Assembly (NCBI RefSeq): GCF_004216855.1
Contig: NZ_SGXT01000014.1
Location: 124,001 to 188,000, forward strand
Length of the DNA stretch: 64,000 bases
Source of the DNA: Microcella alkaliphila
Lineage (GTDB): Bacteria; Actinomycetota; Actinomycetes; Actinomycetales; Microbacteriaceae
Reading direction: 5' to 3'
The position numbers were made by a program, and so were the translations under genes. The notes under the pieces were generated by a model that was given only the letters and a program-made list of their open reading frames with translations, was not told where the DNA came from and did no database searches. Of this stretch, positions 43,101-51,720 are shown piece after piece. The stretch's first letter is position 1; every line of letters begins with the position of its first letter.

Positions 43101-44813
43101 ATGCCCAATGAAACCTTGAGCCCTACTGGCGCGCCCGAGCGCGTGTCGCACGCCCGTGCATCCCAGCCGGGTAAAGAGTGGTGGCGCACCGCCGTCATCT
43201 ACCAGATCTATCCGCGCTCGTTCGCCGATGCGAACGGCGACGGCATCGGCGACCTCGCCGGAATCACCGAGCGTCTCGACTCACTTGCCGCTCTCGGCGT
43301 CGACGCGGTCTGGCTGTCTCCCTTCTTCCGCTCGCCGCAGAACGACGCGGGGTACGACGTCAGCGACTACTGCGACGTGGACCCGCTGTTCGGCACCCTC
43401 GCTGACTTCGATCGGATGCGCGAACGGGCTCACGAGCTTGGCCTGCGGGTCATTGTCGACCTCGTTCCGAACCACTGCTCGAGCGAGCACGTGTGGTTCC
43501 AGGAGGCACTGGCCGCCGGCCCCGGCTCCGCCGAGCGCGACCGCTTCATGTTCCGCGAGGGCAAGGGTGAGAACGGCGAGCTGCCCCCGAACAACTGGCA
43601 GTCGATCTTCGGAGGCCCCGCCTGGACGCGGGTGACCGAGGCGAACGGCGAGCCCGGCCAGTGGTACCTCCACCTGTTCGACTCGACGCAGCCCGACTTC
43701 AACTGGAAGAACGAGTGGGTCTGGGAGCGCTTCCGCGAGATTCTGCGGTTCTGGCTTGACCGCGGGGCCGACGGCTTCCGCGTCGACGTCGCCCACGGCC
43801 TCATGAAGGCAGACGGACTGCCCGACGTGCCCGAGCCGGAGGAGGGCGAGAGCCTCGCCGAGGCCATGATGAAGCCCGACGAGGTGCCCTACTGGGCTCA
43901 GCCTCCCGTGCACGACGTCTATCGCGACTGGCACAAGGTTCTCGCCGAGTACGACGGCGACCGCGTTCTGTGCGCCGAGGCGTGGGTCGAGCCGCTCAGC
44001 CGTGCCGCCCTGTGGGTGCGCGACGACGAGATGCACCAGGCGTTCAACTTCAGCTACCTCTCGACGCCGTGGGAGGCTCCGAAGCTTCGCACCGTCATCG
44101 ACGAGTCGATTGCCGCGTTCGGTGATGTCGGCGCCCCGAGCACGTGGGTGCTGTCCAACCACGACGTCGTGCGCCACGCGAGCCGCCTCGGCCTGACCGT
44201 GCACGCGGCCGCCCCCGCGAGCGGCATCGGCCCGGCGTCGGAGGACAAGCCAGACGAGGTGCTCGGCCTCAAGCGAGCGCGTGCCGCGACGGCGCTCATG
44301 CTGAGCCTGCCCGGCAGCGCGTACCTGTACCAGGGTGAGGAGCTGGGCCTGCCCGAGGTCATCGAGCTGGACGACCACGTGCGCGAAGACCCGACGTTCC
44401 ACCGCACGAACGGCGAGGTCTACGGCCGTGACGGGTGCCGCGTTCCGCTGCCGTGGGAGGCCGACGCCCCCGCGTTCGGCTTCAACGCGACCGGCGAAAG
44501 CTGGCTGCCCCAGCCCACCGAGTGGAGCGCCATCGCGCGCGACGCGCAGGAGGGCGACCCCAGCTCGACGCTCGAGCTCTACCGTCGCGCTCTGGCCCTG
44601 CGGGCGGAACTGCGCCTCGGCGAAGGGTCGGTCTCGTGGATCGACCTCGGCGACGACGCGGTAGCGTTCCGCACCGGCGACGTCGTTGTGATCGCCAACC
44701 TCAGTGAGGGCGCGATCGAGCTTCCGGCCGGCGAGGTGCTGCTCACCAGCGGTCCACTTGACTGCCGTGCTGTGCCGACCGACACCACCGTCTGGCTGCG
44801 GGCGGCGAGCTAG
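43101..44813 (+). CDS. GH13 alpha-glucosidase (oligo-1,6-/alpha-1,4-glucosidase type)
   Basis: 570 residues, intracellular. Hydrolyses malto- or isomalto-oligosaccharides to glucose. The barrel starts WWRTAVIYQIYPRSFADANGDGIGDLAGI-like (conserved region I VDLVPNHCS); nucleophile Asp229 (DGFRVDVAHG), acid/base Glu293 (LCAEAW) and Asp355 (LSNHDVVRH) are present. It is divergent from malEFG, with two operators close to the start. The ATG at 43101 has no ribosome-binding site; a GTG 14 codons later has none either, which supports leaderless translation. Confidence 0.92.
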   Translation: MPNETLSPTGAPERVSHARASQPGKEWWRTAVIYQIYPRSFADANGDGIGDLAGITERLDSLAALGVDAVWLSPFFRSPQNDAGYDVSDYCDVDPLFGTLADFDRMRERAHELGLRVIVDLVPNHCSSEHVWFQEALAAGPGSAERDRFMFREGKGENGELPPNNWQSIFGGPAWTRVTEANGEPGQWYLHLFDSTQPDFNWKNEWVWERFREILRFWLDRGADGFRVDVAHGLMKADGLPDVPEPEEGESLAEAMMKPDEVPYWAQPPVHDVYRDWHKVLAEYDGDRVLCAEAWVEPLSRAALWVRDDEMHQAFNFSYLSTPWEAPKLRTVIDESIAAFGDVGAPSTWVLSNHDVVRHASRLGLTVHAAAPASGIGPASEDKPDEVLGLKRARAATALMLSLPGSAYLYQGEELGLPEVIELDDHVREDPTFHRTNGEVYGRDGCRVPLPWEADAPAFGFNATGESWLPQPTEWSAIARDAQEGDPSSTLELYRRALALRAELRLGEGSVSWIDLGDDAVAFRTGDVVVIANLSEGAIELPAGEVLLTSGPLDCRAVPTDTTVWLRAAS

Positions 44814-44832
44814 CGCGACCGCGCAGCGACGC

Positions 44833-44873
44833 AACGAGCCCCGGAAGCGCTGAGCGCGCATCCGGGGCTTGTT
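44833..44873. terminator. Terminator between the GH13 and M23 genes
   Basis: Stem AGCCCCGGA / TCCGGGGCT extended by AACG/TGTT with one G-U pair, followed on the plus strand by a T-rich TGTTCGTTCT. It serves convergent genes ending at 44813 and 44886. Confidence 0.75.
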
Positions 44874-44885
44874 CGTTCTGGTGCG

Positions 44886-45950
44886 CTACGAGGCGTTGGT
44901 GATGAGCCAGGCGTACGGGTCGACGGGGACGCCGTCGAGGTGCAGCTCGAAGTGCAGGTGGGGAGCGGTCGAGATGCCGCTCGATCCGACGAGTCCGACG
45001 AAATCGCCCGCCTCGATGGTGTCACCGACGCGCAGCGGGGAGGAGTCCCACACCATGTGGGCGTAGACGCTCGTGACGCGCTGCCCGTTGATCACGTGGT
45101 CGATGTATACGTGGTTGCCGAAGCCGCCACCCTGCTGCGAGAGGGTGACCGTGCCGCCGGCGATGGCCTGAATTGCGGTGCCATAGCCGGGGACGAAGTC
45201 GAGGCCCTGGTGGTAACTCGAGCAGCCCCAGCAGGGAGCGGCGCGGCTGCCGAAGCCCGAGCTGATCGGGGCGGCGAACGGGAAGGGCCAGCGCACGGCG
45301 CCCGCACCGGTCGTCGCGTAGGCGAAGGTGCGGTTGCCGTACCGCAGGCGCATCATCTCGGCGTAGGAGGTGACGCTCCAGTCGTCGCGGCTGGCGACGG
45401 GCAGAGCGCTGGCATCGTCAGACGCGGCCGAGAGCACCTGAGCCTCGGGGGCGTCGGTGGCGGCCCGGCTGGCACCCGTCTCGATAACGGCACCGGCGTC
45501 GAGGGCGCTCGCGACCTCTCCGAGCGACGCGGTCGCCGCGGGGGCGTTCGGGTCGCCGAGAACGCTGGAAGGAACCGACGTGCCGATGATGAGTGCCGCG
45601 GCCGCTGCCATGACGATCGGCGGGAAGACCTTGCGGGCCACGCGCTTGCGCAGCGGCACCGCGGACGCTCCGGGAACGGCCGAGGTCGTCGTGGCGACGG
45701 GCCCAGCCGGGGGGCGCGGTACGACGCCTCGGCGGGCCGATGACGACACCGCCGGAGAGGGGCTCGTGCTCGCGCGACGCGAACCACGCAACGCGGACTG
45801 TGCGGCCTCGACCTCACGCAGTGCCCGACGCGACTGGTGCCCCTCGGCTGCGCGCGCCTCCCGACGCGTCAAGGGCTGCACCGAACCGCCGTCCGATGCG
45901 GCCGCGGGGTCGCCAAGGGAGGCGTTCAGCCGTGTGAGGTCATCGGTCAT
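44886..45950 (-). CDS. M23-family metallopeptidase (LytM domain) with membrane anchor
   Basis: 354 residues. A cytoplasmic Arg/Ala-rich N-terminus, one membrane helix near residues 108-128 (KVFPPIVMAAAAALIIGTS), an Ala/Ser-rich extracytoplasmic linker, and a C-terminal LytM domain with zinc motifs HQGLDF and HLHFEL; an internal CWGC pair precedes the first. It would cut or regulate cutting of peptidoglycan cross-bridges. I start at ATG 45950; the in-frame ATG at 46043 adds 31 residues with no family support. Neither has a good ribosome-binding site. Confidence 0.85.
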   Translation of the reverse strand: MTDDLTRLNASLGDPAAASDGGSVQPLTRREARAAEGHQSRRALREVEAAQSALRGSRRASTSPSPAVSSSARRGVVPRPPAGPVATTTSAVPGASAVPLRKRVARKVFPPIVMAAAAALIIGTSVPSSVLGDPNAPAATASLGEVASALDAGAVIETGASRAATDAPEAQVLSAASDDASALPVASRDDWSVTSYAEMMRLRYGNRTFAYATTGAGAVRWPFPFAAPISSGFGSRAAPCWGCSSYHQGLDFVPGYGTAIQAIAGGTVTLSQQGGGFGNHVYIDHVINGQRVTSVYAHMVWDSSPLRVGDTIEAGDFVGLVGSSGISTAPHLHFELHLDGVPVDPYAWLITNAS

Positions 45951-46142
45951 GGGGGTGGTGGGGTGTTTCTCTGCGTCGTTCGGGTCAGTGTCGATCGGGT
46001 CTGGGCGCTCGTGACGGCGCGGAGAACCGCATCCATTTATCACGAACTGGTAAAGGCTAACCGCTTGTGCGGGAAACGAAAAGTCCGCGAACCTGATTCA
46101 TAGGTTGCCTACGAAGCGACCTGGGGGTCCGGACAGTAAACA

Positions 46143-46967
46143 TCAGGCCCGGATCTCGTCGAGCAGATCTTCCACAGACGCGAGCAAGTCGGGATGCACG
46201 GCGATCAGAAACTCGCGGCTCGGCGCGTTCCCTCCCCGGCCGACCACGACCCCACCGGCCTCCTGGACGACGAGACCTCCGGCCGCGTGATCCCACGGGT
46301 TGAGGGTGCGCTCGAAGTACGCATCGACCCGACCCGCGGCGAGGTTGCACAGATCGAGCGACGCCGTGCCCAGGCGACGAATGTCGCGCACGCGCGGCAG
46401 CATGGCGGCCACGGCGGCCCCCTGACGACCGCGCAACTCCGCGTCATACGCAAAGCCGGTCGCGATGAGCGCCTGATCGAGCGCGGGCGGCGTAGGGATG
46501 CTGAGGGCCCGGTCGCCGAGGAACGCGCCACCCCCGCGCACCGCCGTAAAGGTCTCGCCGGTGGCCGGGTTCAGCACAACACCGACGCGCTCGATCCAGT
46601 GCGCCGGATCAGCGGGGCCCTCGACGACGGCGATGCTCACCGCGTAGTGCGGGATGCCGTACAGATAGTTAACGGTGCCGTCGATCGGATCGACGACCCA
46701 GGTCAGGCCGCTGGACCCCTCGCCCCCGCCGCTCTCCTCACCGAAGAACGCGTCATCAGGCCTCGCCTCCGCGATTCGGTGACGAATGAGCGCCTCGGCG
46801 TCACGATCGACCTGGGTAACGACGTCGGTCGACGACGACTTGCGGTCGGCGACGGTGACCGTGCCCTCGCGGGCCGTAGCGATCATCCGCCCTGCCTCCG
46901 AGGCGATGTCGAGCGCGAGTGTAAGCAGCTCAGTGTCGGACGGGCGGGCGAGAGCGGGCGACGTCAT
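46143..46967 (-). CDS. Inositol monophosphatase family protein
   Basis: 274 residues. Mg-dependent sugar/inositol phosphatase fold with DDAFFGEESGG, the metal motif WVVDPIDGTVNYLYG, and the C-terminal LNPWDHAAGGLVVQEAGG. Could dephosphorylate inositol-1-phosphate, histidinol phosphate or similar; the sequence alone does not decide. It stands alone, with a tRNA-Tyr gene and terminator upstream. Confidence 0.9.
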   Translation of the reverse strand: MTSPALARPSDTELLTLALDIASEAGRMIATAREGTVTVADRKSSSTDVVTQVDRDAEALIRHRIAEARPDDAFFGEESGGGEGSSGLTWVVDPIDGTVNYLYGIPHYAVSIAVVEGPADPAHWIERVGVVLNPATGETFTAVRGGGAFLGDRALSIPTPPALDQALIATGFAYDAELRGRQGAAVAAMLPRVRDIRRLGTASLDLCNLAAGRVDAYFERTLNPWDHAAGGLVVQEAGGVVVGRGGNAPSREFLIAVHPDLLASVEDLLDEIRA

Positions 46968-47011
46968 GTGCCCAGTCTTCCAGGCACCGCACCACGTCGC
47001 TCAACACGAAA

Positions 47012-47049
47012 ACGGCCCCGCGCTCGATGGTCTCGAGCGGCGGGGCCGT
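47012..47049 (-). terminator. Terminator of tRNA-Tyr
   Basis: A stem of about 16 bp (ACGGCCCCG plus CGCTCGA on one side, TCGAGCG and CGGGGCCGT on the other, one bulge) followed on the minus strand by TTTTCG. It lies directly downstream of the tRNA. Confidence 0.85.
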
Positions 47050-47056
47050 CACAGGG

Positions 47057-47138
47057 TGGCGAGTGAGGGATTCGAACCCCCGAAGGCTACGCCGGCTGAT
47101 TTACAGTCAGATCCCTTTGGCCGCTTGGGTAACTCGCC
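47057..47138 (-). tRNA. tRNA-Tyr (GTA anticodon)
   Basis: 82 nt with a long variable arm, as in bacterial tRNA-Tyr. Acceptor GGCGAGT/ACTCGCC, anticodon loop CTGTAAA with GTA, T-loop GTTCGAATC. CCA is not encoded. Confidence 0.95.
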
Positions 47139-47223
47139 GTACGCGCGCCCGTCCGCTGTATTCAGCGACCGGGTGCGCGCAATGAGTTTATACGGTCGCG
47201 AGGGTCCGCGACGACCAGTTGAG

Positions 47224-47260
47224 TGCAAGCGCTTGCAAACTGGGGTGGGCGCGTTAGTCT
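47224..47260 (+). promoter_or_regulatory. Operator and promoter of the third LacI gene
   Basis: TGCAAGCGCTTGCA (47224-47237) is a perfect 14-bp palindrome. TTGCAA (47233-47238), a 16-bp spacer and TAGTCT (47255-47260) form a weak promoter overlapped by it, implying autorepression. Confidence 0.65.
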
Positions 47261-47289
47261 GAGCCCAAACCTTCGAAAAGAGCGCAGCC

Positions 47290-48342
47290 ATGACCGGTAT
47301 TGACGACGTCGCCAAACTCGCAGGCGTGTCCACGGCCACGGTGTCACGCGCGCTCAGCGGCCGCGGGCACGTCGCGCCCCGCACGCGCGAGAAGGTCGCA
47401 GCCGCGGCCAGTCAGCTGGGGTACGTCGTCAACGCCGACGCCTCGAGCCTCGCCACCGGGCGCACCCGCAACGTCGGTGTCGTTGTGCCCTTTCTCAATC
47501 GGTGGTTCTACACCGCGGTGATCGAGGGGGCGCAACGCCGGCTCATGCAGTACGGCTACGACCTCACCCTGTACAACCTGTCGGGCCACGACGACGAGCG
47601 TTCGAGCGTGTTCGAGCACTTCCTGCTGCGCAAACGCGTCGACGCCGTGCTCGCCGTCAGCCTGGAACTCACCGAGCAGGAGGTCGACTCGCTGCACGCG
47701 CTCGGCCGGCCGCTCGTCGGCGTGGGCGGGCCGATCCCCGGGGTGCCCACGTTGAGCATCGACGATGTCGCCGTCACGAAGCTCGCCACCGAGCACCTGC
47801 TGTCGCTCGGCCACCGTGTCATCGGCCACATCGGCGGTGACGTCGAGCGCGAGCTGTCGTTCCACCTGCCGACGAACCGTCGGCACGGCTACGAACTCGC
47901 CCTGCGCGAAGCGGGCATCGAACCCGACCCCGCGCTCTACTATCCGGCCGTGTTCACGATGGAGAGCGGGTATCAGGCGGCCAAGCAGTTGCTGGGTGAG
48001 CCGCGCATCCGCCCGACCGCGCTCGTGGCCGCGAGCGACGAGATGGCGATCGGGGCGATGCTGGCCGCGCGCGACATGGGGTTGAGCGTCCCGGGCGACC
48101 TGTCGGTCATCGGCATCGACAACCACGAACTCGCTCCGTTCTTCGGACTGTCGACCGTCGACCAGCACCCTGGGCTGCAGGGCGAGCGCGCCGTCGAGCT
48201 GCTGATGGAGGCGCTGCAACCGTCGGGCGGTGCGGACTCGGTTCCGGCCGTCGACCAGCCGTTGCCGTTTGACCTGATCGTGCGCGACTCGACCGCCAGA
48301 GTGCCCCTCCAGCCGGCCGCAGTAGAATCGGCACATGGCTGA
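47290..48342 (+). CDS. LacI-family regulator, probable MalR
   Basis: 350 residues. Helix-turn-helix [20 protein letters not shown] at residues 3-22, hinge region [12 protein letters not shown], effector domain with [20 protein letters not shown]. Palindromes of one type at its own promoter and at malE make it the likely maltose regulator, although it sits 3-4 kb from the operon. It is a paralogue of the regulator at 18172. Its 3' end overlaps yajQ by 8 bp. Confidence 0.88.
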   Translation: MTGIDDVAKLAGVSTATVSRALSGRGHVAPRTREKVAAAASQLGYVVNADASSLATGRTRNVGVVVPFLNRWFYTAVIEGAQRRLMQYGYDLTLYNLSGHDDERSSVFEHFLLRKRVDAVLAVSLELTEQEVDSLHALGRPLVGVGGPIPGVPTLSIDDVAVTKLATEHLLSLGHRVIGHIGGDVERELSFHLPTNRRHGYELALREAGIEPDPALYYPAVFTMESGYQAAKQLLGEPRIRPTALVAASDEMAIGAMLAARDMGLSVPGDLSVIGIDNHELAPFFGLSTVDQHPGLQGERAVELLMEALQPSGGADSVPAVDQPLPFDLIVRDSTARVPLQPAAVESAHG

Positions 48343-48823
48343 TTCCTCGTTCGACATCGTCAGCAAGGTCGACAAAATGGAGGCGGACAACGCCCTCCAC
48401 CAGGCGCAGAAGGAGATCGCGCAGCGCTACGACTTCAAGGGTGTCGGCGCCTCGGTCGACTGGAGCGGCGAGAAGCTCCTGTTGAAGGCCAGCACCGAGG
48501 AGCGCGTGAACGCGGTGCTCGACGTGCTGCAGTCGAAGATGATCAAGCGCGGCATTTCCTTGAAGAGCCTCGACGTCGGCGAGCCGTACGCGAGTGGCAA
48601 GGAATACCGCATCGACGCGAGCCTGAAGAACGGCATCTCGAGCGAGAACGCCAAGAAGGTCGCCAAGATGATCCGCGATGAGGCGCCGAAGAGCGTGAAG
48701 GCGCAGATTCAGGGCGACGAGTTGCGCGTGCAGTCGAAGAGCCGCGACGACCTGCAGGCGACGATCGCGCTGGTGAAGAAGGCCGACCTCGATGTCGACC
48801 TTCAGTTCGTGAACTTCCGCTGA
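48335..48823 (+). CDS. yajQ: YajQ family nucleotide-binding protein
   Basis: 162 residues with the family start [21 protein letters not shown], internal [11 protein letters not shown] and terminal VDLQFVNFR. YajQ proteins bind nucleotides, and some bind cyclic di-GMP; the role here is unknown. It overlaps the LacI gene by 8 bp, so it may be cotranscribed. Confidence 0.93.
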   Translation: MADSSFDIVSKVDKMEADNALHQAQKEIAQRYDFKGVGASVDWSGEKLLLKASTEERVNAVLDVLQSKMIKRGISLKSLDVGEPYASGKEYRIDASLKNGISSENAKKVAKMIRDEAPKSVKAQIQGDELRVQSKSRDDLQATIALVKKADLDVDLQFVNFR

Positions 48824-48865
48824 GCCCCCGGGCCCGCGCCGCGCGCGCGTCGCTAGACTCCGCGC

Positions 48866-50344
48866 ATGGCTGAGGCAGTCGACAACATGTCGACCATCGC
48901 GCTCGTGGTGACGGTGATCTTGATCGCTGTCGACATCACGATCCGCATCGTGGCGCTATTCGTCGTGCCGCGGAACCGGCGCCCGCAGACCGCGATGGCG
49001 TGGCTGTTGGCGATCTTCTTTCTGCCGTACGTCGGGTTCATTCTCTTCCTGCTGTTCGGCTCGCGACGGTTGCCGAAGTCGCGACGCGAGAAGCAGCGCG
49101 AGATCAACGAGTACATCATCGACACCACGGAGGGCATGGATCGCGTTTCGCGCGACAACCCGTGGCCGCCGTGGCTGGAGCCGATCGTCGAGCTGAACCG
49201 GTCGCTCGGGGCGATGCCGCTCGTCGGAGACAATTCGGCCGAGATCATCACCGACTACAGCGCCTCGTTCGCGGCGATGACAGCGGAGGTCGACGCCGCG
49301 ACGAAGACCGTGCACGTCGAGTTCTACATCGTGTCGTTCGACCACGAGACGGAGCCGTTCTTCGCGGCCGTTGAGGACGCCGTGGCGCGGGGCGTCACCG
49401 TCCGCATCCTGTTCGACCACATCGCGACGGTGCGCGTGCCCGGATACCGGCGCACGCTCGCGCGCCTGCGCGAGACCGGTGCAGAGTTTCACGCGATGCT
49501 GCCGGTGCGGCCGTGGCGTGGCCAGTGGCAACGCCCCGATCTGCGCAATCACCGCAAGTTCTTGATCGTGGATGGTCGGGTCGCGTTCACGGGGTCACAG
49601 AACCTGATCGAGCGCGGCTACAAGCGCAAGAAGCACTGGGCGGGAACGCTCGAGTGGCGCGAGCTGATGGTGCGCTTCGAGGGTCCGATCGTGACGGGTA
49701 TCGACGCGCTGTTTGCGACGGACTGGTATTCGGAGACGGACGAGCTGCTGCTGCGTGAGACGGCGTCGATTCCGAAAGAGTTGCCGGAGGACGACGTCGA
49801 CGCGCAGGTGGTGCCGAGCGGTCCGGCGTTCGAGGGTGAGAACAATCTCCGCCTGTTCAACTCGCTGGTCTACGCCGCGCAGCACCAGATTCAGATCTGT
49901 TCGCCGTATTTCGTGCCCGACGAGTCGATGCTGTACGCGATTACGACGGCGGCGCAGAGCGGCCTGGACGTGCAGTTGTTTGTTTCGGAGATCGGCGACC
50001 AGCCGATGGTGTTTCACGCGCAGCGCTCGTACTACGAGGCGCTGTTGAAGGCGGGTGTGCGCATTTGGCTGTACCGCGCGCCGACCGTTTTGCATGCCAA
50101 GCACGTGACGATCGACGACCAGGTGGCGGTGATCGGGTCGAGCAACATGGATATGCGCTCGTTCAGCCTGAACCTGGAGGTGTCGGTGATGGTGCGCGGT
50201 GCGCAGATCATCGCGGATCTGCGCCGGGTCGAGCAGCTCTACCGCGAGAACTCGCACGAGCTGACGCTGGATGAGTGGCAGAAGCGGCCGCGACACATGG
50301 CGGCGTTTGACACGCTCGCTCGGGTGACGGCGACCGTTCAGTAG
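48866..50344 (+). CDS. cls: Cardiolipin synthase (phospholipase D family)
   Basis: 492 residues. Two N-terminal membrane helices (about 9-31 and 39-60), then two phosphatidyltransferase motifs of HKD type: NHRKFLIVDGRVAFTGSQN and HAKHVTIDDQVAVIGSSNMD. Joins two phosphatidylglycerols into cardiolipin at the membrane. Length and layout fit bacterial ClsA. It is followed 14 bp later by a DUF1801 gene. Confidence 0.94.
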   Translation: MAEAVDNMSTIALVVTVILIAVDITIRIVALFVVPRNRRPQTAMAWLLAIFFLPYVGFILFLLFGSRRLPKSRREKQREINEYIIDTTEGMDRVSRDNPWPPWLEPIVELNRSLGAMPLVGDNSAEIITDYSASFAAMTAEVDAATKTVHVEFYIVSFDHETEPFFAAVEDAVARGVTVRILFDHIATVRVPGYRRTLARLRETGAEFHAMLPVRPWRGQWQRPDLRNHRKFLIVDGRVAFTGSQNLIERGYKRKKHWAGTLEWRELMVRFEGPIVTGIDALFATDWYSETDELLLRETASIPKELPEDDVDAQVVPSGPAFEGENNLRLFNSLVYAAQHQIQICSPYFVPDESMLYAITTAAQSGLDVQLFVSEIGDQPMVFHAQRSYYEALLKAGVRIWLYRAPTVLHAKHVTIDDQVAVIGSSNMDMRSFSLNLEVSVMVRGAQIIADLRRVEQLYRENSHELTLDEWQKRPRHMAAFDTLARVTATVQ

Positions 50345-50358
50345 GGCATCATCGCTCT

Positions 50359-50763
50359 ATGGCGCAGAAGACGTTGCCGACGGATGTTCCTGTCGAGGAT
50401 TTCCTGGCGGGCTTGGATGCTCGGCGCGCGTCCGAGGGCGGCGAACTGGTCGCGCTCTTCCGCGACGTCACGGGCGAGGAGCCGGTGATGTGGGGGCCGA
50501 GCATCATCGGCTTCGGCGAGTACGAGTACACGTATGCGAGCGGGCACTCGGGCGTGTGGCCGAAGGCGGGATTCTCGCCCCGCAAGGCGGAATTGTCTCT
50601 GTACGGGTTGCAGACCGCTGAGGGAGCGATCGAGCTGCTCGACCGGTTGGGCCCGCATCGCCGCGGGGTTGACTGCGTGTACGTGCGCCGACTCGACGCC
50701 ATTGACCGGGACGTACTGCGCGAGCTCGTCGCCCTCTCCTGGAAGCACTACAGCAGCCACTAG
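50359..50763 (+). CDS. DUF1801 domain protein
   Basis: 134 residues. Contains MWGPSIIGFGEYEYTYASG and WPKAGFSPRKAELSLYG, typical of DUF1801 (a small fold related to frataxin-like/YdhG proteins). No catalytic residues can be named. The stop codon is 3 bp before the GGCTC microsatellite, so expansion of the tract cannot alter the protein but could affect the mRNA end. Confidence 0.88.
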   Translation: MAQKTLPTDVPVEDFLAGLDARRASEGGELVALFRDVTGEEPVMWGPSIIGFGEYEYTYASGHSGVWPKAGFSPRKAELSLYGLQTAEGAIELLDRLGPHRRGVDCVYVRRLDAIDRDVLRELVALSWKHYSSH

Positions 50764-50765
50764 GT

Positions 50766-50862
50766 GGCTCGGCTCGGCTCGGCTCGGCTCGGCTCGGCTC
50801 GGCTCGGCTCGGCTCGGCTCGGCTCGGCTCGGCTCGGCTCGGCTCGGCTCGGCTCGGCTCGG
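50766..50862 (+). repeat. GGCTC pentanucleotide microsatellite, 19 copies
   Basis: Nineteen perfect tandem copies of GGCTC followed by GG, with no interruptions. It lies in the 417-bp gap between the DUF1801 stop and the AbiEi-like gene. Six-frame reading gives meaningless Ser/Arg/Ala/Glu/Pro repeats. Copy number is likely variable between isolates. Confidence 0.97.
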
Positions 50863-50869
50863 ACCAACC

Positions 50870-51065
50870 CCTACCCCCTCCACCGCCTTCCAAAGACGCG
50901 GTAGAACGAATCTCCATCACCTTTCCGTAACAGAGACGCCTTCGCATCTCCGCCGTTTCGGAAGCGCGGATTGAGCTGCGTTTCGCGTTCCCGAGATTTC
51001 GGAAGGGGCCGGTCGGGGAGTCGGTTCGGGTTTCCGCGTCTTTGGAAGGGGCTGGAGGGGGTAGG
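50870..51065. repeat. Long inverted repeat, 32-bp arms
   Basis: Arms at 50870-50901 and 51034-51065 match in reverse complement at 30 of 32 positions and contain CTTCCAAAGACGCGG. The 132-bp interior shows weaker inverted similarity (TTTCGGAAGC and related), so the element is a decayed long palindrome of about 196 bp. It contains no gene. It may be a MITE-like or REP-like element. Confidence 0.75.
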
Positions 51066-51180
51066 CAGGTTCACGGGGTTGGGTCACCGGTCACTCCTCC
51101 CGCGGAGCACCTCGGCACGGTAGTCCCCGAGTTCGCCAAGGCGGGCAGGGCGAGCGAGCGCATCTCGGCACACTGCATCC

Positions 51181-51720
51181 ATGTCACGGGAGCGAGACGC
51201 GCGGGCCAGCGCGGGATGGAATCCGCGAGACGCGGGCGGCTTCGACGGGTTTGACGCGTTCATCCGCCACCGGGGTGGGATTGTCAGGCGATCCGACCTG
51301 CTCCAGGCGGGGTGGACGGACGACGAACTCCGCATCGCGTACGGCTACTGGGGTCGCCCTGAGCGACTGCGCCACGGCTGGTACTGCGTGCCCGAATTAC
51401 CTGACGACGTCCGCCGCGCGTGGAAGGCAGGCGGACCGCTCGCGTGCATCAGCGCCATCCGGTGGTACGCGGGCGAGCCGATCGGCGAGCCGATCCACAT
51501 CGCTATGCACGATCATCGGCACCCGCGTCAGCGGCGCCCGCAAGCAGGCACTACGACCCCAGTGCCATCGACAGAACCCGAGGCGCCCATCATCCACTGG
51601 CACAACGCCGATGACGCCGCAGAAAACAGCTGGGCCGTGCCGCTCGAACTCGCACACCGTCAGGCAGCGACCTGTGCGGCCGCCCGGCGCGACGAACTCG
51701 CCAGACTCAGTCGCGGCTGA
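51181..51720 (+). CDS. AbiEi-like antitoxin-domain protein, truncated
   Basis: 179 residues. The N-terminal winged-helix region (FIRHRGGIVRRSDLLQAGWTDDELRIA, RLRHGWYCVPE) and GPLACISAIRWYAG match a common actinobacterial class that usually continues into a Vsr/DUF559-like nuclease domain. Here the protein stops after about 179 residues, without the nuclease. Its 3' end overlaps the ferredoxin reductase gene by 14 bp. It is probably a degraded remnant, and lies beside the repeat cluster. Confidence 0.65.
   Translation: MSRERDARASAGWNPRDAGGFDGFDAFIRHRGGIVRRSDLLQAGWTDDELRIAYGYWGRPERLRHGWYCVPELPDDVRRAWKAGGPLACISAIRWYAGEPIGEPIHIAMHDHRHPRQRRPQAGTTTPVPSTEPEAPIIHWHNADDAAENSWAVPLELAHRQAATCAAARRDELARLSRG

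Noticed and set aside
45951-46142. Possible c-di-AMP (ydaO) riboswitch before the M23 peptidase
   Set aside because: Actinobacterial cell-wall hydrolases often have one, but I found no matching conserved boxes in this 192-bp gap.
50766-50862. CRISPR-like array
   Set aside because: It is a pure 5-bp tandem repeat without spacers, and no cas genes are present.
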